The position numbers and the translations under genes were made by a program. Positions 1 through 8,491 of a stretch of DNA of 64,000 bases are shown piece after piece. The notes under the pieces are model-generated. The model was not told where the DNA came from and ran no database searches. It saw only the letters and a program-made list of their open reading frames with translations. The stretch's first letter is position 1. Each line of letters starts with the position of its first letter. Source of the DNA: Parvimonas sp035282405 (GTDB lineage: Bacteria > Bacillota > Clostridia > Tissierellales > Peptoniphilaceae); the NCBI RefSeq assembly GCF_035282405.1, contig NZ_JAYKBP010000001.1, forward strand, positions 62,001-126,000, in the 5' to 3' direction.

Positions 1-1590
1 GAAATGGATTCATTAGATTATGTCAGTACTTTAAAAAAATTAGCTGAAAAGTTTGGGATTGAATTAGAATATGATAATTCTTTTAATACTAATAACAAAA
101 AAAATCTTGATAAATATTATGAAATTAACGAATTTACAGCAAGGTTTTACTATAAAAATATGATGGAAAATTCAGTTCCTAAACAATATCTATCAAAAAG
201 AGGTATTAACCAAAAATCAATTAATCTTTTTTTTATTGGTTATGCTGATGAAAACTGGAAATCTCTTTATAATGAATTAAAATTAAAAAATATGGATATT
301 GAAATCGCCGAAGAGTTGGGACTTATAATAAAAACTAAAACTGGAGATTATATTGATAGATTTAGAAATAGAATTATGTTTCCTATTTTAAATACAAGTA
401 AAAAAATTATAGGTTTTGGTGGAAGGACTATTGTAGACGATAGTGCAAAATATTTAAATTCTCCTGAAAGTGTTGTATTTAAAAAAGGTGATAATCTTTA
501 TGCTCTTGATAAAATAATAGAAAATAATATTAGAAATAAAATTTTAATTGTTGAAGGATATATGGATGTGATATCCTTGTATCAAAGTGGTGTAAATTAT
601 TCTGTTGCAGGACTTGGAACTGCATTTACTGAAAGCCAAGCAAGACTTATTAAAAGATATTTTAGAAATAATGTATATTTGTGCTATGATGGTGATAACG
701 CAGGAGCAAGTGCAACCGATAAAACTAATGCTGTATTTAATGAAATTTCAGTAAAACCTAATATAATAATGCTTCCGGATAAATTGGATCCAGATGATTA
801 TATAAAAAAATTTGGATTAGACGAGTTTAATAAGCTTATAGAATCTCCATATGATATTAATGGTTTTAACTATGAAATATTGAAGAAAAATAAAAAAAAT
901 TCTAATTCAATTACAGATAATTCAATTTTTTATGACTCGATATTAGATTTTTTAGTTAAGATTGATACTAATATACTAAGAGATTTATATATAAATAAAA
1001 TTTCTAATGAATTTGGCTTAGATAGTAATTCACTTAAAGAAGATTTTTTAAACTATGATAAAAAAGAAAAAGTAGTTAAAAAAAAGGATGAAGAAACTGA
1101 AATAAATTATAAGACAGAGAATTTATTGTTAAATTCTGACAAAAAAGTTTTAATATTGGGTATCATACTACTAATGAGATGTGAAAATAACGTACTGAAG
1201 ATTATTAATAAATTGGAAGAATTATCTAAAAATTCAAATTTATTTGAAATATTTAGTTATGTTAAAAATAATGCTGAAAATAATACTATAACTGTTCCAT
1301 CTGTATTAATTGATGAATTTAAAAATAGTATAGAGAATTTAAAAATTGTAGAATATATAGTTAAATGTTATAATGAAAAGATAAAATTATCAGCATTAGA
1401 TTATAATAGATTGCTTGATATAACTATTTTAAATTTTGAAATTAGAAAAACAACTTTAAATATTGAAAAATTAAAACAAATGGATAAAACTAATGAATCA
1501 GTAATATCGAATTTGAATTACAATATAGAAAAGTTGATGGAATTAAACAGGAATCTTAAAAATATTGAGAAAGGGGTTCATCATGAATAA
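1..1590 (+). CDS. dnaG: DNA primase DnaG, 5'-truncated by the window edge
   Basis: Synthesises RNA primers for the replisome. The frame is open from base 1 (a Glu codon precedes the ATG at 4), and the N-terminal zinc-finger domain of the family is missing, so the gene starts outside the window. The visible part begins at the end of the zinc-binding region, then the catalytic core with the TOPRIM motif: LIVEGYMDV near residue 180 and the metal-binding stretch CYDGDNAG near residue 226. The C-terminal third is Asn/Lys-rich and poorly conserved, as expected for the helicase-binding domain. It overlaps the sigma factor gene by 8 bases (ATGAATAA), the classic dnaG-rpoD pairing of Firmicutes. Identification is firm; the true start cannot be seen. 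Confidence 0.96.
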   Translation, partial: EMDSLDYVSTLKKLAEKFGIELEYDNSFNTNNKKNLDKYYEINEFTARFYYKNMMENSVPKQYLSKRGINQKSINLFFIGYADENWKSLYNELKLKNMDIEIAEELGLIIKTKTGDYIDRFRNRIMFPILNTSKKIIGFGGRTIVDDSAKYLNSPESVVFKKGDNLYALDKIIENNIRNKILIVEGYMDVISLYQSGVNYSVAGLGTAFTESQARLIKRYFRNNVYLCYDGDNAGASATDKTNAVFNEISVKPNIIMLPDKLDPDDYIKKFGLDEFNKLIESPYDINGFNYEILKKNKKNSNSITDNSIFYDSILDFLVKIDTNILRDLYINKISNEFGLDSNSLKEDFLNYDKKEKVVKKKDEETEINYKTENLLLNSDKKVLILGIILLMRCENNVLKIINKLEELSKNSNLFEIFSYVKNNAENNTITVPSVLIDEFKNSIENLKIVEYIVKCYNEKIKLSALDYNRLLDITILNFEIRKTTLNIEKLKQMDKTNESVISNLNYNIEKLMELNRNLKNIEKGVHHE

Positions 1591-2731
1591 TAAATTAAAT
1601 GATATTGAATATGATGAAGTAAAAATTCTAATAATAGAGGAACTTACAAAATATGCTAATGAACACGGTGGTTTTGTTAATAACAAGTATCTTGAATCTT
1701 TAGATTTGTTTAATTTAATAGATATTGATGATATTGAAGAAATAAAATCAAAATTAGCTGATAATCAAGTGGAGTTTATTGATGAAAGTGAAAACTTGGA
1801 GGATCTTGAAATTACAGATGATTTAATTGATTTAGAAGATGAAAAAGAAGATCCTGAAGATGAAGAAATTAAATTAGAAGATTTTTCTGACTTAAAGGGT
1901 TTTAATATTGATGATCCTGTTAAAATGTATTTAAAAGAGATTGGTAAAATACCTTTGTTAAGTGCTGATGAAGAAAGAATTTTAGCAGAAAATATGGAAG
2001 CAGGAGATATTGAAGCTAAGAAAAAATTAGCAGAAACAAACTTAAGACTTGTAGTTAGTATAGCTAAAAGATATGTTGGAAGAGGAATGCAATTTTTAGA
2101 CTTGATTCAAGAGGGAAATATGGGTCTAATGAAAGCGGTTGAAAAATTTGATTTTAGAAGAGGCTTTAAGTTTAGTACTTATGCTACTTGGTGGATAAGA
2201 CAAGCAATTACTAGATCTATAGCTGATCAAGCGAGAACTATAAGAATTCCAGTTCATATGGTTGAAACTATAAATAAATTAGTTAGAATAGAAAGACAAT
2301 TAGTTCAAGAACTTGGACGAGAACCTACAAACGAAGAAATTTCAGAACACATGGGAATAGAAGTTGACAAGGTAAATGAAATAAGAAAAATTGCTCAAGA
2401 ACCTGTAAGCTTGGAAACTCCTATTGGGGAAGAAGATGATAGCCATTTGGGTGATTTTATTGAAGATGAAACAGCCATTGCTCCAGATGAAGCAGCAAAT
2501 TTTTCTATGTTAAAAGAACAATTAAATCAAGTTTTGAGTACTCTTTCAGATAGAGAGAAAAAAGTTTTAGAACTTAGATTTGGACTTAATGATGGTACAC
2601 CTAGAACTTTAGAAGAGGTTGGTAAAGAATTTGAGGTTACTAGAGAAAGAATAAGACAGATTGAGGCTAAAGCACTTAGAAAATTAAAACATCCAAGCAG
2701 AAGCCAAAAATTAAAAGATTTCTTGGAATAG
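1583..2731 (+). CDS. rpoD: primary RNA polymerase sigma factor (sigma A/RpoD)
   Basis: Housekeeping sigma-70 factor that directs RNA polymerase to -35/-10 promoters. In order: an acidic N-terminal region 1.1 (many Asp/Glu), region 1.2 starting DPVKMYLKEIG, region 2 with the -10 recognition and melting segment (FSTYATWWIRQAITR), region 3, and a C-terminal region 4 helix-turn-helix (TLEEVGKEFEVTRERIRQIE). About 382 residues, typical of Firmicutes. I prefer ATG 1583 over the TTG at 1565 because the sequence AAAGGGG sits about 7 bases before 1583. It is translationally coupled to dnaG by overlap, and trmK follows after 4 bases. Promoters seen elsewhere in this window (TTGACA/TATAAT and extended -10 types) fit this factor. 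Confidence 0.98.
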   Translation: MNNKLNDIEYDEVKILIIEELTKYANEHGGFVNNKYLESLDLFNLIDIDDIEEIKSKLADNQVEFIDESENLEDLEITDDLIDLEDEKEDPEDEEIKLEDFSDLKGFNIDDPVKMYLKEIGKIPLLSADEERILAENMEAGDIEAKKKLAETNLRLVVSIAKRYVGRGMQFLDLIQEGNMGLMKAVEKFDFRRGFKFSTYATWWIRQAITRSIADQARTIRIPVHMVETINKLVRIERQLVQELGREPTNEEISEHMGIEVDKVNEIRKIAQEPVSLETPIGEEDDSHLGDFIEDETAIAPDEAANFSMLKEQLNQVLSTLSDREKKVLELRFGLNDGTPRTLEEVGKEFEVTRERIRQIEAKALRKLKHPSRSQKLKDFLE

Positions 2732-2735
2732 ATAT

Positions 2736-3416
2736 ATGGCTAGTTTAAGATTAAAAAAGATTTGCAATTTAGTTGATGAAAATTCGATTGTTGCAGATAT
2801 AGGAACTGATCACGGAATAATACCTATAGAATTATCGAAAAATAATATATCAAAAAAAATTATTGCAACTGATATTAGTAAAAGCTGTCTAGAAAAATTA
2901 GAACAAAAGCTAATATATAATAGCAACATAGTAAATATTGAAACTAGAGTATCTGATGGTTTGGATTGCTTTGATGAATTTGAAGTAGATACAATAATTA
3001 TATCTGGTATGGGTGGAATTCTAATTAAAGAAATTTTAGAAAAAAATCTAAATGTTGCAAAATCTGCAAACAACTTAATTTTATCTCCAAATAATTCATT
3101 GGATATTCTTAGAAAATTTTTATTGCATAATAATTTTGTTATAGAAAGAGAAGATGATGTAATAGAAAATAAAAAATATTATCAAATTTTGAAGGTAAAA
3201 AGAGGTAAAGATTTTTACAGAAATGATTTTGAATACTTATATGGTAAGTTGCTTATAAAAAACAAATCTGAGAATTTAAAATTATTTTTAGAAAATGAAC
3301 TAAAAAAATATACAGATATTGTAGATAAAATTAGTAAACAAAGTAAAAATAATGAAAGAATTATAGAAATTACTAATTTAATAAATGAAATTAGAGGGAT
3401 TTTAGATGAATTTTAA
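2736..3416 (+). CDS. trmK: tRNA (adenine(22)-N(1))-methyltransferase TrmK
   Basis: SAM-dependent methyltransferase that methylates N1 of A22 in tRNA (family known as YqfN/TrmK). The Rossmann SAM-binding motif VADIGTDHGIIPIEL lies at residues 18-32, followed by the family's SGMGG (about residue 89) and a downstream ILSPNN catalytic-loop motif. The C-terminal part is a Lys/Glu-rich helical extension, as in the family. 226 residues is the usual length. There is no good ribosome binding site before ATG 2736, so translation is probably coupled to rpoD, which ends 4 bases upstream. The rpoD-trmK-nif3 order is conserved in Firmicutes. Confidence 0.92.
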   Translation: MASLRLKKICNLVDENSIVADIGTDHGIIPIELSKNNISKKIIATDISKSCLEKLEQKLIYNSNIVNIETRVSDGLDCFDEFEVDTIIISGMGGILIKEILEKNLNVAKSANNLILSPNNSLDILRKFLLHNNFVIEREDDVIENKKYYQILKVKRGKDFYRNDFEYLYGKLLIKNKSENLKLFLENELKKYTDIVDKISKQSKNNERIIEITNLINEIRGILDEF

Positions 3417-4185
3417 AGTAAGTGATATTATAGAATTATTAGATACCGAATATTCATTTTCCTTACAAGAAGATTGGGATAATTCAGGATTTCAGATTGG
3501 GAATCTCGAAGCTGAAGTTAAAGGAATTTTACTAGCACTTGATATTACGATTGATTCAATTAATTGTGCAGTATCAAATAATATTAATTGCATTATCACA
3601 CATCATCCTTTATTTTTTGAAAAAATTCAATATTTAAATGTGAATTCTGAATATTATAAAAAGCTTGAGCTATTGATGAATAATAAAATTAATGTGATTT
3701 CTCTCCATACACCTTTAGATATTCATCCAAATGGAGTAAATAAATATTTGGCAGATAAATGTTTATTAAATAATCAAGAAGTTTTTGTTGATTATAAAGA
3801 TGGTTATGGTTATGGAATAGTTGGAAGTATTGAAAATGATACATTCAAAAATTATCTTACAAAACTAAAAAATAATTTTGAAAATCCAATACTATATTTT
3901 GGTAATATTGAAAAAAGTATTTCAAAAGTTGCAGTACTAGGAGGGTCAGGAGCATTTTCTATTAAAAATGCAATTTCAAAGAAAGTAGATTTATTAATTA
4001 GTTCAGATTTTAAGTATCATGATATTCAATTAGCTTTAGAAAATGATCTAAATATTATTGACTTGGGTCATTTTGAGTCAGAAATTTCAGGCTTATTATC
4101 TTTAAAAGAATTTTTGATAAATAAAAATAGTAATTTAGAAATATTACTTTATAGAAATAATATTTTTAAAAGAAATATATTTTAA
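3406..4185 (+). CDS. Nif3-like dinuclear metal-binding protein (YqfO/YbgI family)
   Basis: Member of the Nif3/YbgI family, ring-forming proteins with two metal ions; the exact reaction is unsettled (GTP cyclohydrolase I type 2-like annotations are common). Metal ligands are visible: the ITHHPLFF block near residue 64, the SLHTPLD stretch near residue 104, and the C-terminal GHFESE near residue 222. At 259 residues it is the short form without the large PII-like insert of Bacillus YqfO (about 370). It overlaps trmK by 11 bases, with GAGGG upstream of ATG 3406, and is the last protein gene before the RNase P RNA. Confidence 0.9.
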   Translation: MNFKVSDIIELLDTEYSFSLQEDWDNSGFQIGNLEAEVKGILLALDITIDSINCAVSNNINCIITHHPLFFEKIQYLNVNSEYYKKLELLMNNKINVISLHTPLDIHPNGVNKYLADKCLLNNQEVFVDYKDGYGYGIVGSIENDTFKNYLTKLKNNFENPILYFGNIEKSISKVAVLGGSGAFSIKNAISKKVDLLISSDFKYHDIQLALENDLNIIDLGHFESEISGLLSLKEFLINKNSNLEILLYRNNIFKRNIF

Positions 4186-4189
4186 TCTA

Positions 4190-4522
4190 ATTAAGTAAAA
4201 CAGACAATCGCGTGAGCTAATCACGAGGAAAGTCCGTGCACCACAGAGCAGGATGCTGGATAACGTCCAGTGGGGGCGACCCTAAGGCTAGTGCAACAGA
4301 GATATACCGCCATTTATAATGGTAAGGGTGGAAAGGTGAGGTAAGAGCTTACCAGCATATAGGAGACTATATGGCTATGTAAACCCCATTCGGTGCAAGA
4401 TCAAGATTGAACTTTTGTAGCTGCTCGCTACGTTCATAGGTAGATTGCTTGAACAAATTGGCAACAATTTGTCTAGATAGATGATTGTCTAATACAGAAC
4501 ACGGCTTATAGTTTTGCTTAAT
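4190..4522 (+). ncRNA. rnpB: RNase P RNA, type A-like
   Basis: Catalytic RNA of ribonuclease P, which matures tRNA 5' ends. The universally conserved 5' block GAGGAAAGTCC is at 4225-4235 and the 3' block ACAGAA..GGCTTA at 4494-4508. The middle reads GGCTAGTGCAACAGAG (about 4347-4362 in RNA terms, upstream of ACCGCC), as in bacterial P RNAs. The ends pair: ATTAAGTAAAAC (4190-4201) with GTTTTGCTTAAT (4511-4522), forming helix P1 and setting the boundaries. The conserved loops and spacing look like the ancestral type A fold rather than Bacillus type B. Boundaries are good to a few bases. Confidence 0.95.
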
Positions 4523-4532
4523 ATTTATAATT

Positions 4533-4560
4533 AAATATAAGGTATTACCTTATATTTTTT
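4533..4560 (+). terminator. intrinsic terminator after rnpB
   Basis: A perfect 10-bp hairpin, AAATATAAGG (4533-4542) pairing with CCTTATATTT (4548-4557), has a 5-base loop and runs into a T tract. It lies 11 bases after the end of the RNase P RNA and ends that transcript. Confidence 0.8.
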
Positions 4561-4585
4561 TACTTTTACATATAAGGAGATTTTA

Positions 4586-6679
4586 ATGAATTTAGAAAAA
4601 CAAGTATTAAATTTTATGAAAAAAAAGAATTATATTCCATTAACAAAGGAAGAACTAGCTGTAGCTTTAAATATTTCATTTAATAGTTTGAAGCAATTTT
4701 TTAAATTATTAGATTCTCTTGTTAATAATAAAAAAATATCATTAATTGACTATAAATATAGTATTTATCAAAAAAAGGAAATTTTAAAAGGTAAGATTTC
4801 TTTTACAACTAAAGGTAATGCATTTTTTATCTCTGAAGATGATATTGATGACGTTTTTATTCCAAAAAAGGAATTAAATCACGCTAATCATAATGATGAT
4901 GTTGAAATAGAAATAATAAAAGAAAAGGGAATAAACTCGAAAGCTGAAGGTAGAGTTATAAATGTTTTAAATAGAAATAGCAATTTAATTGTTGGTACTT
5001 TTACAGAAAATAAAAATTTTGGGTTTGTAGTTCCTGATGATATTAAATGTAATTATGATATTTTTATAAAAAAAGGTGATAAAAACGGAGCTAGAACTGA
5101 TGATAAAGTAGTTTGTAAATTAATTGAATTTCCGGATAAACAGAAAAATCCTGAGGGAATAATAATTGAAGTAATAGGAAATAAAAATGATAAAAACGCT
5201 CAAATAATTTCTTTATTAAAAGATATGGAAATTCCATATAAATTTTCCAATAAGATTAATAAAGAGCTAGAAGAACTAAAACAAATGGATATAAAAAAAG
5301 AAATTAAAAATAGAGTAGATTTTAGAAATTTATTTACTGTTACTATTGATGGAGCTGATGCAAAAGACTTTGATGATGCCATATCTATTGATAAAAAAGA
5401 AGATGATTATGTGCTCTATGTTCATATAGCAGATGTATCTCATTATGTAAAAAAAGACAGCAAGTTAGATAGAGAAGCCTATAAGAGAGGTAATAGTGTA
5501 TATTTAATTGACTATGTAGTTCCTATGTTACCAGAATTACTTTCTAATAATCTTTGTTCTTTAAATCCTAATACTGATAAATTAGCTATTACTGTGAAAA
5601 TGATAATTGGGGAAAATGGTAATGTTAAAGAATATAAATTTTATGAATCCGTTATAAATAGTAATTATAGGTTAGTTTATGATGATGTAACAGATTTTTT
5701 AGAGGGTAAAAAGCATTTTTATAATGATAAAACTTTAAAAGAAAAATTATTAGTTATGAAAGAATTAGATGATATTTTAACTAATAAAAGAATAAATAGG
5801 GGAACTATAGATTTTAATTTTCCTGAAATTGCAATTACTTTTGACAAAGATGGTAAAGTTGAAAATATAACAAAGAAAGAAAATGGGTTAGCAAATAGAA
5901 TAATTGAGTCCTTTATGATATGTACTAATGAAGTAGTTGGAAAGCATTTTGGAGATTGTGATATTCCTATAATATATAGAATTCATTCTAAACCACCAGA
6001 AGATAAATTAGAAATCTTAAGAAATCATTTAAATCGTTTAAATATAGAAATGAAACCTATAGATATGATTTCTTCAAAGTATCTAAGTGAAATAATAGAT
6101 CAATTTAAAGATACAAATAGATCTGATTTTATAAACTATTCTATTTTAAGATCTATGACTAAAGCTAGATATTCTCCAAATATTGATATACATTTTGGAT
6201 TGGCAACATTTTTATACTGTCATTTTACTTCTCCTATAAGAAGATATGCAGATTTAACTGTTCATAGAACTTTAAAAAATTATTTGCATTCAAATATTGA
6301 AATACCAAAAAATTATATAAGCTACTTAGATATAACTTCTAATCATATAAATGATACTGAAGTACTAGCTATTGATGCAGAAAGAAAGTTAGAAGATATC
6401 AAAAAAGTGGAATTTATGAAAAATAAAATAGGTCAAGTTTTTAAAGGAATTATCGTTTCAGTTACTTCATTTGGACTTTTTGTGCAATTAGAAAATACTG
6501 TTGAAGGACTTGTTAAATATGAAGATATTATGAATGATTACTATGAATTTGATGAACAAACATTAACGGCTATCGGTAGAAGAACAAAAAGTGTATTCGA
6601 TATTGGAATGGGAGTGGAAGTTATTGTTGCAAAAGTAAATGAAATAACTAATGAAATAAATTTTTATTTAAATAGGTGA
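4586..6679 (+). CDS. rnr: ribonuclease R (RNB-family 3'-5' exoribonuclease)
   Basis: Processive 3'-5' exoribonuclease that degrades structured RNA and works with SmpB/tmRNA in quality control. Order of domains: N-terminal winged helix (about 1-60), two cold-shock/OB domains (about 65-220), RNB catalytic domain with the metal-binding Asp cluster DGADAKDFDDA near residue 255, then a C-terminal S1 domain starting near 620 (GIIVSVTSFGLFVQL). It lacks a long Lys-rich tail. 697 residues is close to the normal size. AAGGAG precedes ATG 4586. smpB follows after 4 bases, the usual rnr-smpB pairing. Confidence 0.96.
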   Translation: MNLEKQVLNFMKKKNYIPLTKEELAVALNISFNSLKQFFKLLDSLVNNKKISLIDYKYSIYQKKEILKGKISFTTKGNAFFISEDDIDDVFIPKKELNHANHNDDVEIEIIKEKGINSKAEGRVINVLNRNSNLIVGTFTENKNFGFVVPDDIKCNYDIFIKKGDKNGARTDDKVVCKLIEFPDKQKNPEGIIIEVIGNKNDKNAQIISLLKDMEIPYKFSNKINKELEELKQMDIKKEIKNRVDFRNLFTVTIDGADAKDFDDAISIDKKEDDYVLYVHIADVSHYVKKDSKLDREAYKRGNSVYLIDYVVPMLPELLSNNLCSLNPNTDKLAITVKMIIGENGNVKEYKFYESVINSNYRLVYDDVTDFLEGKKHFYNDKTLKEKLLVMKELDDILTNKRINRGTIDFNFPEIAITFDKDGKVENITKKENGLANRIIESFMICTNEVVGKHFGDCDIPIIYRIHSKPPEDKLEILRNHLNRLNIEMKPIDMISSKYLSEIIDQFKDTNRSDFINYSILRSMTKARYSPNIDIHFGLATFLYCHFTSPIRRYADLTVHRTLKNYLHSNIEIPKNYISYLDITSNHINDTEVLAIDAERKLEDIKKVEFMKNKIGQVFKGIIVSVTSFGLFVQLENTVEGLVKYEDIMNDYYEFDEQTLTAIGRRTKSVFDIGMGVEVIVAKVNEITNEINFYLNR

Positions 6680-6683
6680 TATT

Positions 6684-7151
6684 ATGAGAGATAAGACGAC
6701 TATAAAAACAATAGCGAACAATAAAAAAGCAAGACATGATTATTTTATAGAAGATATCTACGAAGTTGGGATTTCTTTATCAGGAACTGAAGTAAAAAGT
6801 ATTAGACAGGGAAAAGTTTCTATTAAGGAGAGTTATTGTTCAATTAAGAGTGGAGAAGTTTTTATTCTTGGAATGAATATAACACCTTATGATCATGGGA
6901 ATATATACAATTTAGAACCTACAAGAGAAAGAAAATTACTTTTAAATAAAAGAGAAATTAATAAATTAATTGGACAAACTAAAGAAAAAGGTTATTCATT
7001 AATTCCTTTAAATGTTCATATTAAAAACGGATGGATAAAACTTGATATTGCACTCGCTCGTGGTAAAAAAAATTATGATAAGAGAGACAGTATGCTTGAA
7101 AAAGAACACGAGAGAAAGATGCAATATGCATTAAAAAACAAATACAAATAG
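6684..7151 (+). CDS. smpB: SsrA-binding protein SmpB
   Basis: Binds tmRNA and delivers it to stalled ribosomes for trans-translation. The beta-barrel signature is visible: ARHDYFIEDIYEVGISLSGT at about 13-32 and TEVKSIRQGKVS after it, followed by the basic C-terminal tail (RGKKNYDKRDSMLEKEH...) that enters the ribosome. 155 residues is the standard length. It is coupled to rnr (4-base gap, AGGTG before the ATG). The tmRNA gene itself is not in this window. Confidence 0.96.
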   Translation: MRDKTTIKTIANNKKARHDYFIEDIYEVGISLSGTEVKSIRQGKVSIKESYCSIKSGEVFILGMNITPYDHGNIYNLEPTRERKLLLNKREINKLIGQTKEKGYSLIPLNVHIKNGWIKLDIALARGKKNYDKRDSMLEKEHERKMQYALKNKYK

Positions 7152-7162
7152 AGGTGAATTTT

Positions 7163-8479
7163 TTGAGCAAAAAATATACGATTATAACTTATGGTTGTCA
7201 AATGAATCATCATGATTCGGAAAAAATATCATATTTATTAGAAACTTTAGGTTATACAAAAGAAAATGATTTAGAAAAATCAGATTTTATTATTTATAAT
7301 ACATGCTTAGTCAGAGAGAATGCAGAACTTAAAGTTTATGGGCAACTTGGTGCTTTAAAAAATTTAAAAAGAAAGAAACCAGAAATGATTATAGCGGTTT
7401 GTGGTTGCATGATGCAAACAGGTGATGCAAGAGCTACTATAATTTCAAAATATAAACATGTAGATATAATTTTTGGAACGAAAAATATCTCAAGATTGCC
7501 TTCTCTTATTTCTAGACATAGAAGCACGGGAGAAGTTGTCGTAGATATTGAAGAAGAAGATATACTTGATGATGAAACACCTATAAATAGAGAACATCCA
7601 TTTATTGCTTATGTAAATATAATGACAGGTTGTAATAATTATTGCACTTTTTGTATAGTTCCATATGCTAGAGGAAAAGAGATTAGTAGAACACCTGAAA
7701 GTATTATTAATGAGATAAAAGAATTAGCAAAAAAGGGATATAAAGAAATAACATTACTAGGCCAAAATGTCAATTCGTATGGAAAAACATTAAGACCTAA
7801 AGTTACATTTCCAGAGTTATTAAAAATGGTTAATGAGATAGATGGAATAGAAAGAATTAGATTTTTGACAAGTCATCCAAAAGACTGTTCTGACGAACTA
7901 ATAGATGCAATAGCTAATTTGGATAAAGTATGTGAAAATATTCATTTACCATTCCAGTCTGGTAGTAATAAAATTTTAAAAGATATGCATAGAGTTTACA
8001 CCAGAGAGCATTATTTAGAATTAATTAGAAAACTAAAAGAGAAAGTACCTTATATTACGCTTTCTACTGATATAATTGTTGGATTTCCAGGAGAAACGGA
8101 AGAGGATTTTGAAGATACTTTAAGTATGGTAGAAAAGGTTGGATATGATCAGGGATTTACTTTTCTATATTCTATAAGAAAAGGGACAAAAGCTGCCGAA
8201 ATGCAAAATCAAATTCCACATGAAGTAAAACAAGAGAGATTTCAGCGATTAATTGATTCTATGTATGAAATATTTTATGAAAAAAATAAAGAATGTTTAG
8301 GACAAACTCTTGAAGTTTTAGTTGAAGGAATTAGTAAAAATAATCCAGAAATTCTTACAGGTAGAACAAGAGGATATAAATTAGTACATTTTAAAGGTGG
8401 AAAAAGAAATATTGGACAGCTAGTTAATGTTAAAATAACTGGACATAATTCATTTGCACTTGAAGGAGAGATAGTTTAG
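7163..8479 (+). CDS. miaB: tRNA-2-methylthio-N6-dimethylallyladenosine synthase MiaB
   Basis: Radical-SAM methylthiotransferase that converts i6A37 to ms2i6A37 in tRNA. It has an N-terminal UPF0004 domain with cluster cysteines (YGCQMN, CLVREN, CGCMMQ), a radical-SAM core with CNNYCTFCIVPYARG near residue 154, and a C-terminal TRAM domain (TGRTRGYKLVHF). I choose the TTG at 7163, because GAGGTG (7151-7156) sits 6 bases before it; the longer frame from GTG 7154 would start inside that site. It works on the product of MiaA, encoded three genes downstream. Confidence 0.95.
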   Translation: MSKKYTIITYGCQMNHHDSEKISYLLETLGYTKENDLEKSDFIIYNTCLVRENAELKVYGQLGALKNLKRKKPEMIIAVCGCMMQTGDARATIISKYKHVDIIFGTKNISRLPSLISRHRSTGEVVVDIEEEDILDDETPINREHPFIAYVNIMTGCNNYCTFCIVPYARGKEISRTPESIINEIKELAKKGYKEITLLGQNVNSYGKTLRPKVTFPELLKMVNEIDGIERIRFLTSHPKDCSDELIDAIANLDKVCENIHLPFQSGSNKILKDMHRVYTREHYLELIRKLKEKVPYITLSTDIIVGFPGETEEDFEDTLSMVEKVGYDQGFTFLYSIRKGTKAAEMQNQIPHEVKQERFQRLIDSMYEIFYEKNKECLGQTLEVLVEGISKNNPEILTGRTRGYKLVHFKGGKRNIGQLVNVKITGHNSFALEGEIV

Positions 8480-8491
8480 TAAGGAGTTGTT